64,000 nt of DNA from positions 121,465,741-121,529,740 of the forward strand of contig CM041465.1 of assembly GCA_023213395.1 (NCBI GenBank). Reading direction: 5' to 3'. The notes under the pieces are model-generated. The model searched no databases, was not told the DNA's origin, and was given only the letters and a program-made list of their open reading frames with translations. Shown one piece after another: positions 1-10,058 of this stretch. The position numbers and the translations under genes are program-made. The first letter of the stretch is position 1, and every line of letters starts with the position of its first letter. This DNA comes from Cycas panzhihuaensis. Taxonomy: Eukaryota > Cycadophyta.

Positions 1-1690
1 TGGCTGACAAATCATCTCAGCCAGTCGAAGGACTTGGAACAGTTTGCACGAAACTCCTGGCCTTCCAAATTTTACACTTGTTGATGTTTTATATATATTC
101 ACCTCTGAGCGAGAATCGCTCTCCACATCCACCCTTGTCTCTCGTGGATTTGATCCGAGTGTAATCGCAAACAATCAAACTCTCGTGTCATTCACCCTCC
201 TTCAAATCTTTGTGGTTATGACCGGAATTCTTGATGGTAAACTTTTCGCCTAAGCGGCTCACCATCCTCTGAAGTCAACTATGTTGATGATGAATTTGTT
301 TTACCACAACCCGACTCCTCAAAAGTTGTCCCAAGCAGCTTTATGGCATGCTCGTATGGGCCATATCAAAATTGATCGTTTAAGAGAACTACAAGACACT
401 CTTCTGGTTTGCCTAAGTTCCTCCAAGCCCTTTAAATGTGAAGCATGTATTATTGCTAAATCTCAAAGACAACCCTTTCCTCATAGTCAGTGGAAATCTA
501 CCCAACCTTTGCAGCTTGTACACTCAGATATATGCGGTCCTATGCCCATCCCTTCTATCAAGTAGTGGTACTATATTACTTTCATTGATGATTTTACCAA
601 GAAAGTATGGGTTGCTTTTCTTGCAAAGAACGATGAAGTTTTTCTATGTTTCAAGCTTTCAAGGCCCGCGTGGAAAATGAATCGGATTCAAGATCAAAAT
701 ACTCGGGATCGACAATGGTGGCGAGTACACACCCAGTGAGTTCGAATCGTACCTACGTCAATGTGGAATCAAACATCGGACCCTTTGCGGTACACCCCAA
801 AAAATGGAGTTCCGAGGCGTATGAGCAGGACCATCATGAATATGGCTCGTGCTATCTTTGGTATATAAGAATGTCCCTATCTATCTTTGGGTGAGGCTAT
901 ACGGGCTGCATGTATTGCATCAACACCATTAGTCCCTCCAAGCTCGGCCCCTCTCCACATGAAATGTGGTATGAACAAACCCCTCTATCTCGCACTTGAA
1001 TTTTTGGCTCTACTTGTTATGCTCATATTTTGCAGGAACATAGAAATAAGCTCCAAGATAGAGCCATCAAAGGCATCTTTGTCGGATACCCTATGGACAA
1101 AAAGGGATACAAGGTTTTTATACCTTGAGGCAAAATCATCATCACTAGAGATGTTATCTTTGCAGGCGAAGATCAATTACTCGAGACTTGACTCCAAGGC
1201 GCCTTCATACCGATTTAATGATGCTCCGAATTTGATGTCCAGATTCCAAAATTTAGGGGGGGAGATGTTGAACAGATGCTTAAAATCTTGGAATCTGACA
1301 ATAGAGCCTCGGAGGATACAAGCTGTGACTCCAATCCAATGTGTACACATCCAGCACCATCATTTGTGCACAGCCAAGTTGACAAAGGCAAAGCCATAGC
1401 AGAAGGATCATCTTCTCCAACATCTGTGGCTGGCCCATCTTCTCCAGCATCGTCAACTTCCTCCGTGCCAAATATTTCACATGATCCTTTTCAGGATCAA
1501 AACGAAGACCAAGAGGTTGTGGAAATGAAAACCTCATTCCCAACTCGAGGTTTTCGTGAAGCCTACCAGCTACACACGGACATGCGACCAGATGAGGTAG
1601 GCAAAGCGGCACTAGAAGTGCCCATAGAGCAAGGATGCATGAATCACTTTCCGTTAAGCTTGAACCGTGAGCGCATCTTGCTCTTAATGA
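1..1690 (+). pseudogene. Copia A: protease remnant, GAG-pre-integrase and integrase
   Basis: Pieces of a copia polyprotein spread over several frames. Residues coded at about 335-565 include ALWHARMGHI, then CEACIIAKSQR and HSDICGPMP, which are the HHCC zinc-binding module and the first part of the integrase core. YITFIDDFTKKVWVAFL follows at about 570-640, after an in-frame stop. Further on, at about 820-860, comes the MNMARAIF helix typical of the integrase core end. At least four frame changes and several stops separate these blocks, so no functional integrase can be made. The low-complexity serine-rich stretch at about 1380-1500 fits the variable integrase C-terminal tail. Confidence 0.75.
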
Positions 1691-3200
1691 AGAGCCCCTA
1701 ACGTACCAAGAAGTCGTAAAGCATGCGGCTTGGAGAAATGCCATGTATGAAGAGTATCAATCTCTTTTTAAGAATGGTACATGGGAGCTTGTTGATCTAC
1801 CACTTGGAAGAAAGGTAGTTCAAAATAAATGGGTGTTCAAAAACAAGTATAGATCAGATGGCACCCTAGAAAACACAAGGCGAGGTTGGTAGCAAAAGGA
1901 TTCACGCAAAGGGAAGGCATTGACTACATGAAATCTTTGCTCCTACAACCAAGTGGCCTACAATCGAACTCTAATAGCCTTGGTCGCTCAGCGAGGTTGG
2001 AAAATCCACCAACTCGATGTTAAGACCGCATTTCTCAATGGGGACCTTAAAGAAGAAATTTACATGGCTCGGCCCGGAAGGATACGAGATTGACTCGGGA
2101 GCATAAAGTTTGTAGGCTCAAAAAGTCCTTATGACGGCCTAAAGCAAGCCCTCGTGCTTGGTTTACCAAGTTGTCTGAAAGAATGAGGCAACTTGGATAT
2201 GAGGTTGTGACTATCAAGATATTGATGCAACATTATTCATCAAGCGCCAAAATGATAAAGTCACTTACCTCTTAATCTTTGTGGATGACATGCTCATAAC
2301 GGGGAATAGTGAACAGGTAATCAGCCAGCTGAAGAAGGACCTTGCTAAAACTTTTGAATCGGGTTGATGAAATATTACTTGGGAATTGAAGTAACTCAAA
2401 AGGATGGCAAAATCTTTCTCTCCCAAGAAAAATATATCAACGATCTTCCCGACAAAGTTTCAGTTGGAAGGTGCTCGACCAGTGGATACACCTATGGAGC
2501 CTAATATTAAGCTCTCAGTTGATGGTGACAATAGGGAGGCAGACGCAACACTCTACAGGCAACTTGTAGGTAGTCTCATCTATACTACCAACACAAGGCT
2601 GGATATTGCACACTCTGTCGGCATTCTTGCAAGATTCATGACAAATCCTAAGCAGAATCATTGGCAAGCTGCAATACGAGTGTTGAGGTACCTAAAGACG
2701 ACTAGCAAATATGGTCTATTGTATGAACCCAATGCAGAATTTAAACTTTATGCATACGCAGACTCAGACTTTGCCGGAGATAAAGACACAGGAAGATCTA
2801 CGTCGGGGTACGTAACATTTCTTGGACCAGCACCAATATCATGGAGATCCGACGGCAAAAGATAGTTGCGAGACTCAAGCTCTGGTCGAGTACATTCTTA
2901 CGAGACAAGCAAGGAGGTGATATGGCTTAGAAAATTGTTGAATACATTAAATGCCACCCAAACAAGTTCTACTAGCTTACATGTAGATAATCAATCTACA
3001 ATCCAAATGGCTAAAAATCCTGTATTTCATGATCGTACCAAACATATAAGTACAAAAGTCCACAGGATTAGAGAACTAGTTCATGATGGCACAATTCAAT
3101 TGAATCTTGCCCACAGCCAGATCAAGTGGCGATATCTTCACCAAACCACCGAAGAGGGTGAAGTTTGAGCAGTTCGAAGCAACTCGACCTTAGGGCCTCC
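1690..3200 (+). pseudogene. Copia A: reverse transcriptase and RNase H remnant
   Basis: RT begins at about 1700 (TYQEVVKHAAWRNAM, then NGTWELVDLPLG and NKWVFKNK). The catalytic block is FVDDMLITG at about 2276-2310. Frameshifts interrupt the fingers and palm, for example around 1870-1960, 2085 and 2150-2210. The connection and RNase H are better preserved in one frame at 2404-2865 (DTPMEPNIKLS, LYRQLVGSLIY, ADSDFAGDKDTGRSTSGY). They continue after a stop at 2863-2865 through 3168 (VDNQSTIQMAKNPVFHDRTKHI). The preserved motifs identify a copia RT-RNase H; the damage makes it a pseudogene. Confidence 0.85.
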
Positions 3201-3246
3201 ATCTCTGACTGATTGAAAGAGATGACAATAGGACCATCATACTCTG

Positions 3247-3400
3247 TCTCATTCGTGAAAACCCCTTGTGGGCGCGAAAGGACAAGAGTAAGTCTCTGCT
3301 CTATCCCATTCGTGAAAACCCCATGTGGGCGCGAAAGGATAAGGGTTGTATCATTTTGGAAAATCGGAACCTGTGAAAACCCGAAAGGGCATGGGGGATG
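3247..3400 (+). repeat. Tandem motif upstream of copia A 3' LTR
   Basis: Two close copies of a roughly 60-bp unit with the core CATTCGTGAAAACCCC, then TGTGGGCGCGAAAGGA, start at about 3249 and 3308. A third degenerate copy (CCTGTGAAAACCCGAAAGGGCA) is near 3370-3393. They sit between the end of RNase H and the presumed polypurine tract. Function unknown. Confidence 0.7.
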
Positions 3401-3916
3401 ACCAAATGGTATATGGAGACTCAGTAGATTTTAGCTACAAAATTTATTGTACTGATTGGCTATCTGGCTACATTTAAAGAGTTAGTAGATTAGAAAATTT
3501 GTGGGTTTTCTTCCCATGAGGGTTTCCACAAAAGTATCATACTAGTTTGCTTTGTAAGAGGCTCAAATGAAGACCTCATAGGATAGAATAAAATAGAATG
3601 AAATGACCTTCTACCATTAAGGGAGATTGAAAAGGGTTAATGACATAAGGTCATTACATTAGTTGATTATTTCGAAAAAGGGTCTTAAGTGAACTTTAAA
3701 TTAGATCACTTAAGTGAAATGCACTTTCATGTGCATTATGTGTAATTTCATTTCACCTAACTCAAATGCTCCCTCTCTCAATATAAAAGTAAAGCTCAAT
3801 GGAGGAGATTCATTCTTTACCTCCCCATTTTGTGAGACCTACTTTCTTTCTCTCAAGTCTCTCTTGCTCCCATGTTTGCCTTTGTGTTTAGTGCATGGAG
3901 ATGAAGGATAGATCCA
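3400..3916 (+). repeat. Probable 3' LTR of copia A
   Basis: Position and composition fit a 3' LTR. It follows a purine-rich GGCATGGGGGA tract at about 3387-3398, contains no coding signal, and ends where minus-strand copia B resumes. The left boundary is a guess because the matching 5' LTR is outside the window. An end at CA 3916 is chosen because B's RT reads correctly from about 3917 rightward. Confidence 0.45.
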
Positions 3917-3921
3917 CTCTT

Positions 3922-4265
3922 TTCAAGATCACCATTAAGAAAGGCACTCTTCACATCCATATAATAGATAAGTATTTGCATTGTGTAGCTAAGCCCAATA
4001 CTAGTATGATAGTATTCATATTTGCAAGTGGTTTAAAGATTTCATCATAGTCTATGCCTTCTTTTTGTTTAAAACTTTTACCAACCACTTGAGCCTTGTG
4101 ATGCTCGATTGGACCATTAGATCAGAATTTGGTTTTATAGATCCATTTGCAACTTATTGTCTGTTTAGCTTTAGGTAGTTCAACCAAATCCCAAGTTCAA
4201 TTATTTTCAATAGAATGGATTTCATCATCCATGGCAACATTCCACTTTTTATCTTTACATGCCTC
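3922..4265 (-). pseudogene. Copia B: RT N-terminal part, truncated by element A
   Basis: Reading leftwards on the minus strand, the sequence matches the start of a copia RT: a GTWDLVELPK-like block near 4190, a KWVYK-like block near 4150, and finally LNGDLE at about 3922-3940, where homology stops. Compare the intact order in element G (28860-29136). Stops and frame changes are frequent. The abrupt end within the palm domain marks the insertion point of A. Confidence 0.65.
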
Positions 4266-5480
4266 TTAAAAAATGAAGGGCTCATCAACAGATAACACTT
4301 CAGCCATAAGTGCATTATTAACAATTTGTTGCTTTATTTTGGATGGATGCTTTCCTTCAATAGTTTGTGTGCCCCATTTAGGTAGTTTCTTCATCGATGT
4401 AGTGGTCACCTCAATGTCCTGAGCCTGCAAAGGCTGCTCAATGTCAAAAAGACTGCCAGGATCAAGAGGAGCCAATGAAGTAGATGGAGTTGATGTTGAT
4501 GAAGAAGAAGAAGATATAGGTGTCGAAGATGTACATGGTGTAGATTATTGTGAGAGAAGGAAGTCCGCAATAATTTCTTTACCTTTGTCCAAGGGAATAT
4601 GCATGGATACAAGGTTCATTTCTTTATTATCTTTAGCAAAGATAACATCTTTGGTTATATGAATTTTTCTATTGAATGGATCATAAACCCTATATGCTTT
4701 GCTTCCTAATGCATAACCAATGAAGATGCATTTTAGAATTTTATTGTCTAGTTTTTGCTTTTGTTGTTGGGGAGTATGCATGTATGCAGTGCACCCAGAG
4801 GTGTGTAAATGGCTGACAATTGGCTTTCTGCTAGTCCAAGCCTTCCCTATTGTCATATCCCAGACTGTAGTTGTAGAGCTTCTATTGATGACATAAACAA
4901 TTATATGAAGTGCTTCTGCCCAATAGGACAATGGGAGACTTTTAGCATGCATCATTGGTTTGGCTTTGTTTGCCAGAGTCCTATTCGCCCTTTCTGCTAC
5001 CCCATTTTGTTCTGGTGTGTATGAAGCAGTGAGTTGTTACTTGATGCCATGATTAATGCAAAATTAGTTTAATTCTTTTGAAGTGAATTCACCTTCATTA
5101 TTAGAATGCAAAATATTGATTTGCATGTCTGATTCCTTCTCTATAGCAAGTTTGAATTCTTTAAATTTTGACATTGCCTTTGATTTATGCTTTATGCAAT
5201 ACACTCAAACTTTGTGAGAGAAGTTGTCAATGAAGGTGATGTAATAAGATGCTCTTCCAAAAGATTGTGTGGACATGGGTCTACAAATATCTATGTACCA
5301 GTTGCAATAATTGTGTAGCCCTCCATGTTTTACCTTTTTGAAAAGACCCTCTATGTTATTTCCCCATGATACAAACTTAACATAGGCATGCACTTGTTGA
5401 AATTTTAGGTAAGTCGAACACCATGTTTTTCGTGAACATCAATTTGATGCTCTCTATGTTCAAATGACCTAATTTATAGT
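4266..5480 (-). pseudogene. Copia B: integrase
   Basis: Integrase core and C-terminal region, transcribed right to left. At about 5205-5393 a GPMSTQSFGRASYYITFIDN-type block gives the start of the catalytic core. The segment from 4955 to 4545 reads MMHAKSLPLSYWAEAL, then HLHTSGCTAYMH and LKCIFIGYALGSKAYRVYDP, the conserved C-terminal part of copia integrases. The block between (about 5040-5200), which should carry the second acidic residue, is frameshifted. An acidic/serine low-complexity tail (4400-4540) precedes RT. Closest relative in the window is the integrase of G. Confidence 0.8.
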
Positions 5481-5486
5481 TAATGA

Positions 5487-5890
5487 TTAAGTGATATAGG
5501 TTTGTAAATTGTCAAGTATTGTTTGTAATGCATCCAATTTGTAGAGCCCATGGTCTTCATGACCAATAGCAATCACTTGGTTATATTTTTTACTGATTAT
5601 ACATTTCTTTTTTTTGAGCAAAATGTTCATGTGTTCCTTGTCAAGTTGGCTAATAAATAGCATATTTTTAGGCATGGATGGAATTGGAAAAACATCACCA
5701 GTGAGAAATGTTTGAGCAAGGTCCTTTGAAGTGTGGAATGAAGCAATTTTTTCAACACCTAGATATTTGAATAGTTTAATTATTACCAAAGATAGCAATT
5801 TAACCCTTGCTTTCGGCAATGTCATATAATAAACCAACATCATTGGTCATATAACGGGATGCACCTAAGTTGACAATCCATGTGTTGTCA
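5487..5890 (-). pseudogene. Copia B: protease and GAG-pre-integrase
   Basis: On the minus strand the protease active-site region reads WIVNLGASRYMTND at about 5840-5885; the usual DSGAS is altered to NLGAS, so the catalytic aspartate is lost. It leads into a segment ending at 5487 with NMLFISQLDKEHM and QVIAIGHEDHGLYKLDA, typical of the protease C-terminus and GAG-pre-integrase. At least one frameshift lies inside. Confidence 0.7.
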
Positions 5891-6093
5891 TTGTTGTTGT
5901 TGTCGAATGCATAAAACAATCATTCATCTGAATATTGTTCAGTGTGGCTTTGATAGCCACTTCTAAATGCCCCTCACTGGTTTCCACGTCAACCTCCTCA
6001 AAATGCGCTTAAATTTAGTCTTTGTTAAGGTTGTTGTTGCTACTGTTGTCTTTGTTCCTGTTGTTGTTGTTATTGTTGCCGTTGCAAGTTGAA

Positions 6094-6890
6094 TTACTTC
6101 TTCTTGCATTCAGGTTGAATATGGCCAACCTTGTCACAATAATTGCATATAACCATTTTTGTTTTTAAATCTCTAATGTTGAGGTTCCCAAACTGTTTTA
6201 AAAAGTTCTGTTTGGAAGTCATAGGTTGTTTGCCTTTATGTTTTGCACTAAATTCTCTTGAAGTTATCCCTTCATCTTGTCGTGAGTAGATTTGCTCCTC
6301 CCACAATAAGAGACTTTTCAATTGGTTGAAGGTCATGGTGCCCAAAGTGTCTTCTTGTGTGATGGAGAAAATGAAGCCATTGTATTCCCATGGAAAAACA
6401 TGATTGGTGACAATAGCTAGGTTTTCATTTGATGCTAATTTTTTCAAAACTGCTAATTAATTATTTATTTCTTTTATATTTGATAAGAAAGTCGTCATTA
6501 GAACTTTACATTAAACAATTTGGCTTTAGACATGACAATGCAAACATCATCTCGCCTTTCATACGAAGATAACAAAGTGTTCCATGTTTTTTTAAAAGTA
6601 ATAACATTTATAATATTTTCATCCACAATATTGTAATTGTCATGTGTAAGAAAGCTAAGGCAATTTCGTCTTTAATTTCCCATACAACAACAAGAGCAGG
6701 ATCAACAAGTATTGTGACATTAACATTTGTAGTATTCTGAGTTGGAGCAGGTTTGGGAATTCTTCCATATACGTAACCCCATAGTTTATTCATGATAAGC
6801 AAATTTTTTGCTTCTTTCTTTTAGTCTTGAAAATTATCAGGTCCATTTAATTTAATTTGGCTTGTGGTAAGTATTGATATGGCAAACATT
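6094..6890 (-). pseudogene. Copia B: gag with CCHC zinc knuckle
   Basis: Gag starts near 6888 (minus strand) and includes KLNGPDNFQD and NLLIMNKLWGYVYG, the N-terminal block also seen in G (LTGQDNYQKWK). The C-terminal part, 6447-6094, has a polar linker and one zinc knuckle, CNYCDKVGHIQPEC (CX2CX4HX4C), the RNA-binding nucleocapsid motif. The middle (about 6450-6600) is deleted and frameshifted compared with the fragment at 7661-7929. Confidence 0.8.
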
Positions 6891-7660
6891 TTTAAGTGTT
6901 GAGTTTTAAATTCTTGTAGGTAAAGAATTGATTTGGAACTTTGAAACTTCTGCCACTTAAGTTCCACTTGTTAGTATACCAATAGTCCTAATCTTATAAA
7001 AAAGACCCAACAATTGAAGAATGTAGAGAAAGTGGCACTTAATTTGCACAGGAATACCGTGCTTTCCTTGGAGTCCATAGCTCTAATAACACCCTTTTTG
7101 AACCTTCTTTTCCACAAGCTTTAAGTCTTAATTCTTGTGCATTGGTTGTACGGTTGGTTGATCTCCTACAAAATGCACCAATCTTAAAACTAGAGTCAAC
7201 ATTTGAACCATTTTTCAAGTCCCCCAACTTAATAATTTAATCAAGCTTTACATTTGAGTAGTGTGCTTGTGGGTTTAAAATGCAGTTTAAACTTGAGATG
7301 CTCGTTTGATGCTAAAATGATGTAAAAAAAAATTGTTTGCTTGGATCTCGAAAAGATGCCTTCAAAAAATTGCTTGCTTTGTACTTGAAAAAATGCTTTC
7401 AAGTATGATAAAAAATCAATTACTTGAAGAAAACCTTTCAAGTGTGATGAAAAAATTGTTTGCTTTGTAGTGTTATGTAAATTTCCTCCCTTAGTGCTTG
7501 ACAAATAAGTAATTTTGCAAGATTTTAAGTAAATTATGTGAAACATAAGCATATCAAGAGATCTCAAGACTCTAAAATAGTCTTGTCATATACTAAAAAA
7601 TGATTTTTTATTACTGTTTGTAGTGCTTTTGACCCTAATTTAATGGTTAATAATTAAATG
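6891..7660 (-). other. Copia B: untranslated leader (truncated)
   Basis: No coding signal. A block at about 7115-7180 is homologous (as reverse complement) to the leader of G at about 25760-25815, sharing GGTGCATT, GGAGA(T/C)CAACC and a CCGTAC core followed by TGCAC(A/G)A. The right half (7320-7480) contains several copies of an AAATTG(C/T)TTGCTTTG-type motif. G's leader is about 2.5 kb, so only its 3' third survives here. Confidence 0.6.
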
Positions 7661-7929
7661 AAGGTCATGGTGCCCAAAGTGTCTCCTTGTGTGATGGAGG
7701 AAATGAAGCCATTGTATTCCCATGGCAAAGCATGATTGGTGACAATAACTAGGTCTTCATTTAATGCCAGTTTTTCCAAAGTTGCTAATTAATTATTTAT
7801 TTCTTTTATATTTGATAAGAAAGTCGTCATTAGCTCAACAAACTTTATAGTAAACAGTTTGGCTTTGTACATGACAATGTGAGCATCATCTCGCATTTCA
7901 TATGAAGATAACGAAGTGTTCCATGTTCT
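7661..7929 (-). pseudogene. Fragment C: isolated copia gag piece
   Basis: About 270 bp on the minus strand, closely similar to B's gag at about 6331-6600, starting with GAAGGTCATGGTGCCC in both and ending at GTTCCATGTT. It encodes LSSYEMRDDAHIVMYKAKLF, matching LYERRDEARILMVRAKLY in G's gag. It is more complete than B's copy: bases missing in B near 6503 are present here. It ends exactly where the truncated D LTR begins. Confidence 0.75.
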
Positions 7930-8040
7930 TCCACTTTTTGCTGCATGCGTACCTTCGTACAGTCCATAGCTGCACAACCAAGGCTACCCAGCCTCTCTCT
8001 GGTCTGCCCATAGCCCAGTGTGTCACAATATGCTCCAACA
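7930..8040 (-). repeat. Truncated 3' LTR of D
   Basis: About 111 bp matching the right LTR at about 17658-17772, from CTTCCACTTTTTGC to the terminal CCAACA. Only the U3 tip remains; about 720 bp and the target copy are missing, replaced by copia gag fragment C. The inner end borders a purine-rich stretch on the minus strand. Confidence 0.85.
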
Positions 8041-8116
8041 TCTATCCCGGGTCAACATGATGGGTTTGAGCATCCTTGCTCAACAAAAATTTCAAAATTT
8101 GGGGTATTCTTCCCCC

Positions 8117-9210
8117 TCCCCTTCTCAAGGCTGCTCCTGCGACTGTTGTGCTGTAGCCAGAATTTCTTTATTAATTTGGGTCAGTGTGGCAATTATTTCA
8201 TCTTTTTCTTTAATCTTTTCCTAAAGGGTTGCTATTTCTGCCTTGTACCCTTCTTCCATGTCCATAATTAACTGGATGATCTGACTTGATTTATTATCTG
8301 GCAGGGATGGTGTTGATGTCTGTCCCGTTTCCATTACGGGCGGAAATTCTTTCCATTCTTCCAAAGAAGGTTCTACTTTTTCTGCCTCCGTTGGTTCTTC
8401 CTCATCCTTCTTTCGTTTGCTACTTTTCCTTATTGTTTGCTTAGCCCGATGAGGAATGGGTGTCCCAGGGGTTTGTTGTAACCATTTGAGAACTTTACTT
8501 GTATGTTTTTGAACCCTCCTTTTCAATTCCTGATTTTGTGTAGTATTTGGGAATTCAGTCACCCACCTTTTAATTAGTGGTTCTTTTGGAGAAGTAGTTG
8601 TTTTTATCAATTGTACATTTGGACATTGATAAAACAGAATAGCTAACAACAATGAGGGGTGGCGAAAAGGATGAATCATTATCTCCTGAATCTGCTGCCG
8701 CATGTTGTCCGCCAGGAATTCTGACCAATCCAATTTCTCCCCATCTCGAATCTTCAGTAGTATTGGCATCATTCCTCCTGGAATGTATGTGTATTTCCGT
8801 GTTGATAAAAACTTGGAATTAATGATTTTTGCTATCCACTGTAATTGGATATCTTTTATGTCTGCCACACGGATTCCTCCTGAAGTCAGTTGTGTATTTT
8901 CTTGGTAGAACTCTTTTAATCATAGCTCACGGTCCACTTCCAATCGCTTGGTTGTTGTTGGTACTTCCCCTTCGTTGGGAAGTCCTGTTATCAAATGCAC
9001 AATCTCTGCATCTAACTTAATTTTGCTCATATCCTTTTTTAATTCTGCTAAGATGCTTTCAATAATTTCTGGGTCATAATACATAGGGTTACAATATATG
9101 TACTCTCCCCAAGCAGCTTGCTTGATCTTGGTCTGAAATTGAGAAGGCAAAGCTTCGAGTTCTTTCCTTAATTTGGGTAGAAAAGTCTCCTGACAACCTG
9201 CTGTCCTCAT
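8117..9210 (-). pseudogene. D ORF3: extra reading frame downstream of integrase
   Basis: One minus-strand frame from ATG at 9210 down to about 8117, broken by an in-frame stop at 8920-8922 and another at 8221-8223. The N-terminal part contains LITGLPNEGE near residue 75. After the first stop come RKYTYIPGGMM, LDWSEFL and LLLAILFYQCPNVQ, then a basic/acidic linker (KSSKRKKDEEEP) and a likely coiled coil running past the second stop (EKIKEKDEIIATL). E's ORF3 shows the same ordered motifs (VTGLPKEGS, TFVPSNL, LNWAKFV, LLLFQCPEI), so this is a real gene of the lineage. I see no signal peptide or membrane span, so it is not a classical envelope. It may relate to the plant transposon-associated domains found in Athila/Tat-type 3' ORFs; function unknown. 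Confidence 0.75.
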
Positions 9211-9466
9211 GATGGGCTATGGGATTCTAGACAGAAAACTAAAATAACCTGGAAATACGGATACGAACCCTACGTGCATACCTTTGTTGGTATGGTCACT
9301 GTTTTCTAGAAGTATACACGCTGATTTGAAGCTAGATTTCGTCCTTCTGTCTCCTTGGATCGTAAGGGTTTTCCCTCAGCTGCTTACTGTTGAGAATCTG
9401 AGCGGAATTGTCTTCGATTTCCTGTTGTGTACTGCGCGGGAATGCTTGCAGGTACGTAATATATAC

Positions 9467-9800
9467 TTTCGTCTTATTCGACCCTTTTCTTGTATCGTGC
9501 TTGTTGCATACTTTTCGGTATGCATAGTGTGGTGATTAACTTCTCTACTTTTTAGCTGTGCGTGCCATGACTTTTCCGGTATGTATAGTGTATTTTGGCC
9601 TGTTTTACACAATGTGTACCAGATAGCGTACTTTTCTTGTATGTATAAATGTATTTTGGCCTGTTTTACACAGTGCGTACCAGATAGCATACTTTTCGCG
9701 GTACGTATAGTGTATTTTGCCTTATTTTACACAGTGCATACTTGGTAACATACTTTTCCCGGTATGTATAGTGTATTTTTGCCGGTATGTATGTGAAAAA
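9467..9800. repeat. 61-bp minisatellite between integrase and ORF3 of D
   Basis: Three clear 61-bp units (9589-9649, 9650-9710, 9711-9771), each starting TGTATTTT and ending GTATGTATA(G/A) or close to it. They are preceded by one or two degenerate units (9528-9588 and about 9467-9527) and followed by a partial unit. The unit contains TTTTACACA(A/G)TG and CATACTTTTC. Vocabulary such as GCGTAC and GCATAC recurs in D's own LTR. Confidence 0.85.
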
Positions 9801-10058
9801 TTAGATTTCTTTGACAGAATTCTTTTTTATCCTTGATTCTTTTTGTCATAATATCCTTGTTATTGATGATTCTTCTTATTGCTTATGTATATGATATGAG
9901 TTATGGTTGTTTTTTCTTGTTTTTCAATTTTATTTTATTTTTTGTATTTTTGTTTCCATACTGAACTGGATCATATTTCAGTATCAAGGCAATTCAATTT
10001 GCCCCAACTTCATGCAACATGCTATGGTACAACCAGTTGATCCAGCTGGTAAGCTAGT

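Larger units (their letters stand above)
1..3916 (+). mobile_element. Copia element A, 3' portion (5' end outside window)
   Basis: A degenerate Ty1/copia retrotransposon whose 5' LTR and gag lie left of the window. The order GAG-pre-integrase, integrase, RT, RNase H, 3' LTR is visible on the plus strand. It seems to sit inside minus-strand copia B: from about 3922 the sequence reads (minus strand) as a copia RT that stops abruptly just after the conserved LNGDLE motif. The best junction is an LTR end in CA at 3916 followed by a CTCTT target copy at 3917-3921, but the partner target copy is outside the window, so the boundary is an inference. Confidence 0.8.
3917..7660 (-). mobile_element. Copia element B, minus strand, 5' part
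   Basis: Degenerate Ty1/copia on the minus strand: leader, gag with zinc knuckle, protease, GAG-pre-integrase, integrase and the first part of RT. The rest of RT, RNase H and 3' LTR should lie left of the window, displaced by element A. Gag, integrase and leader all resemble element G at 23088-30869, including a leader block with a GTACGG palindrome, so B and G belong to one family. No LTR is recognisable at the right end, where the leader stops at a second gag fragment (C). Confidence 0.8.

Noticed and set aside
8117-9210. Envelope gene making D a retrovirus-like element
   Set aside because: No signal peptide, no membrane segment and no glycoprotein features in D or E ORF3.
9467-9800. CRISPR-like array
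   Set aside because: Units are directly adjacent without unique spacers, in a plant retroelement.
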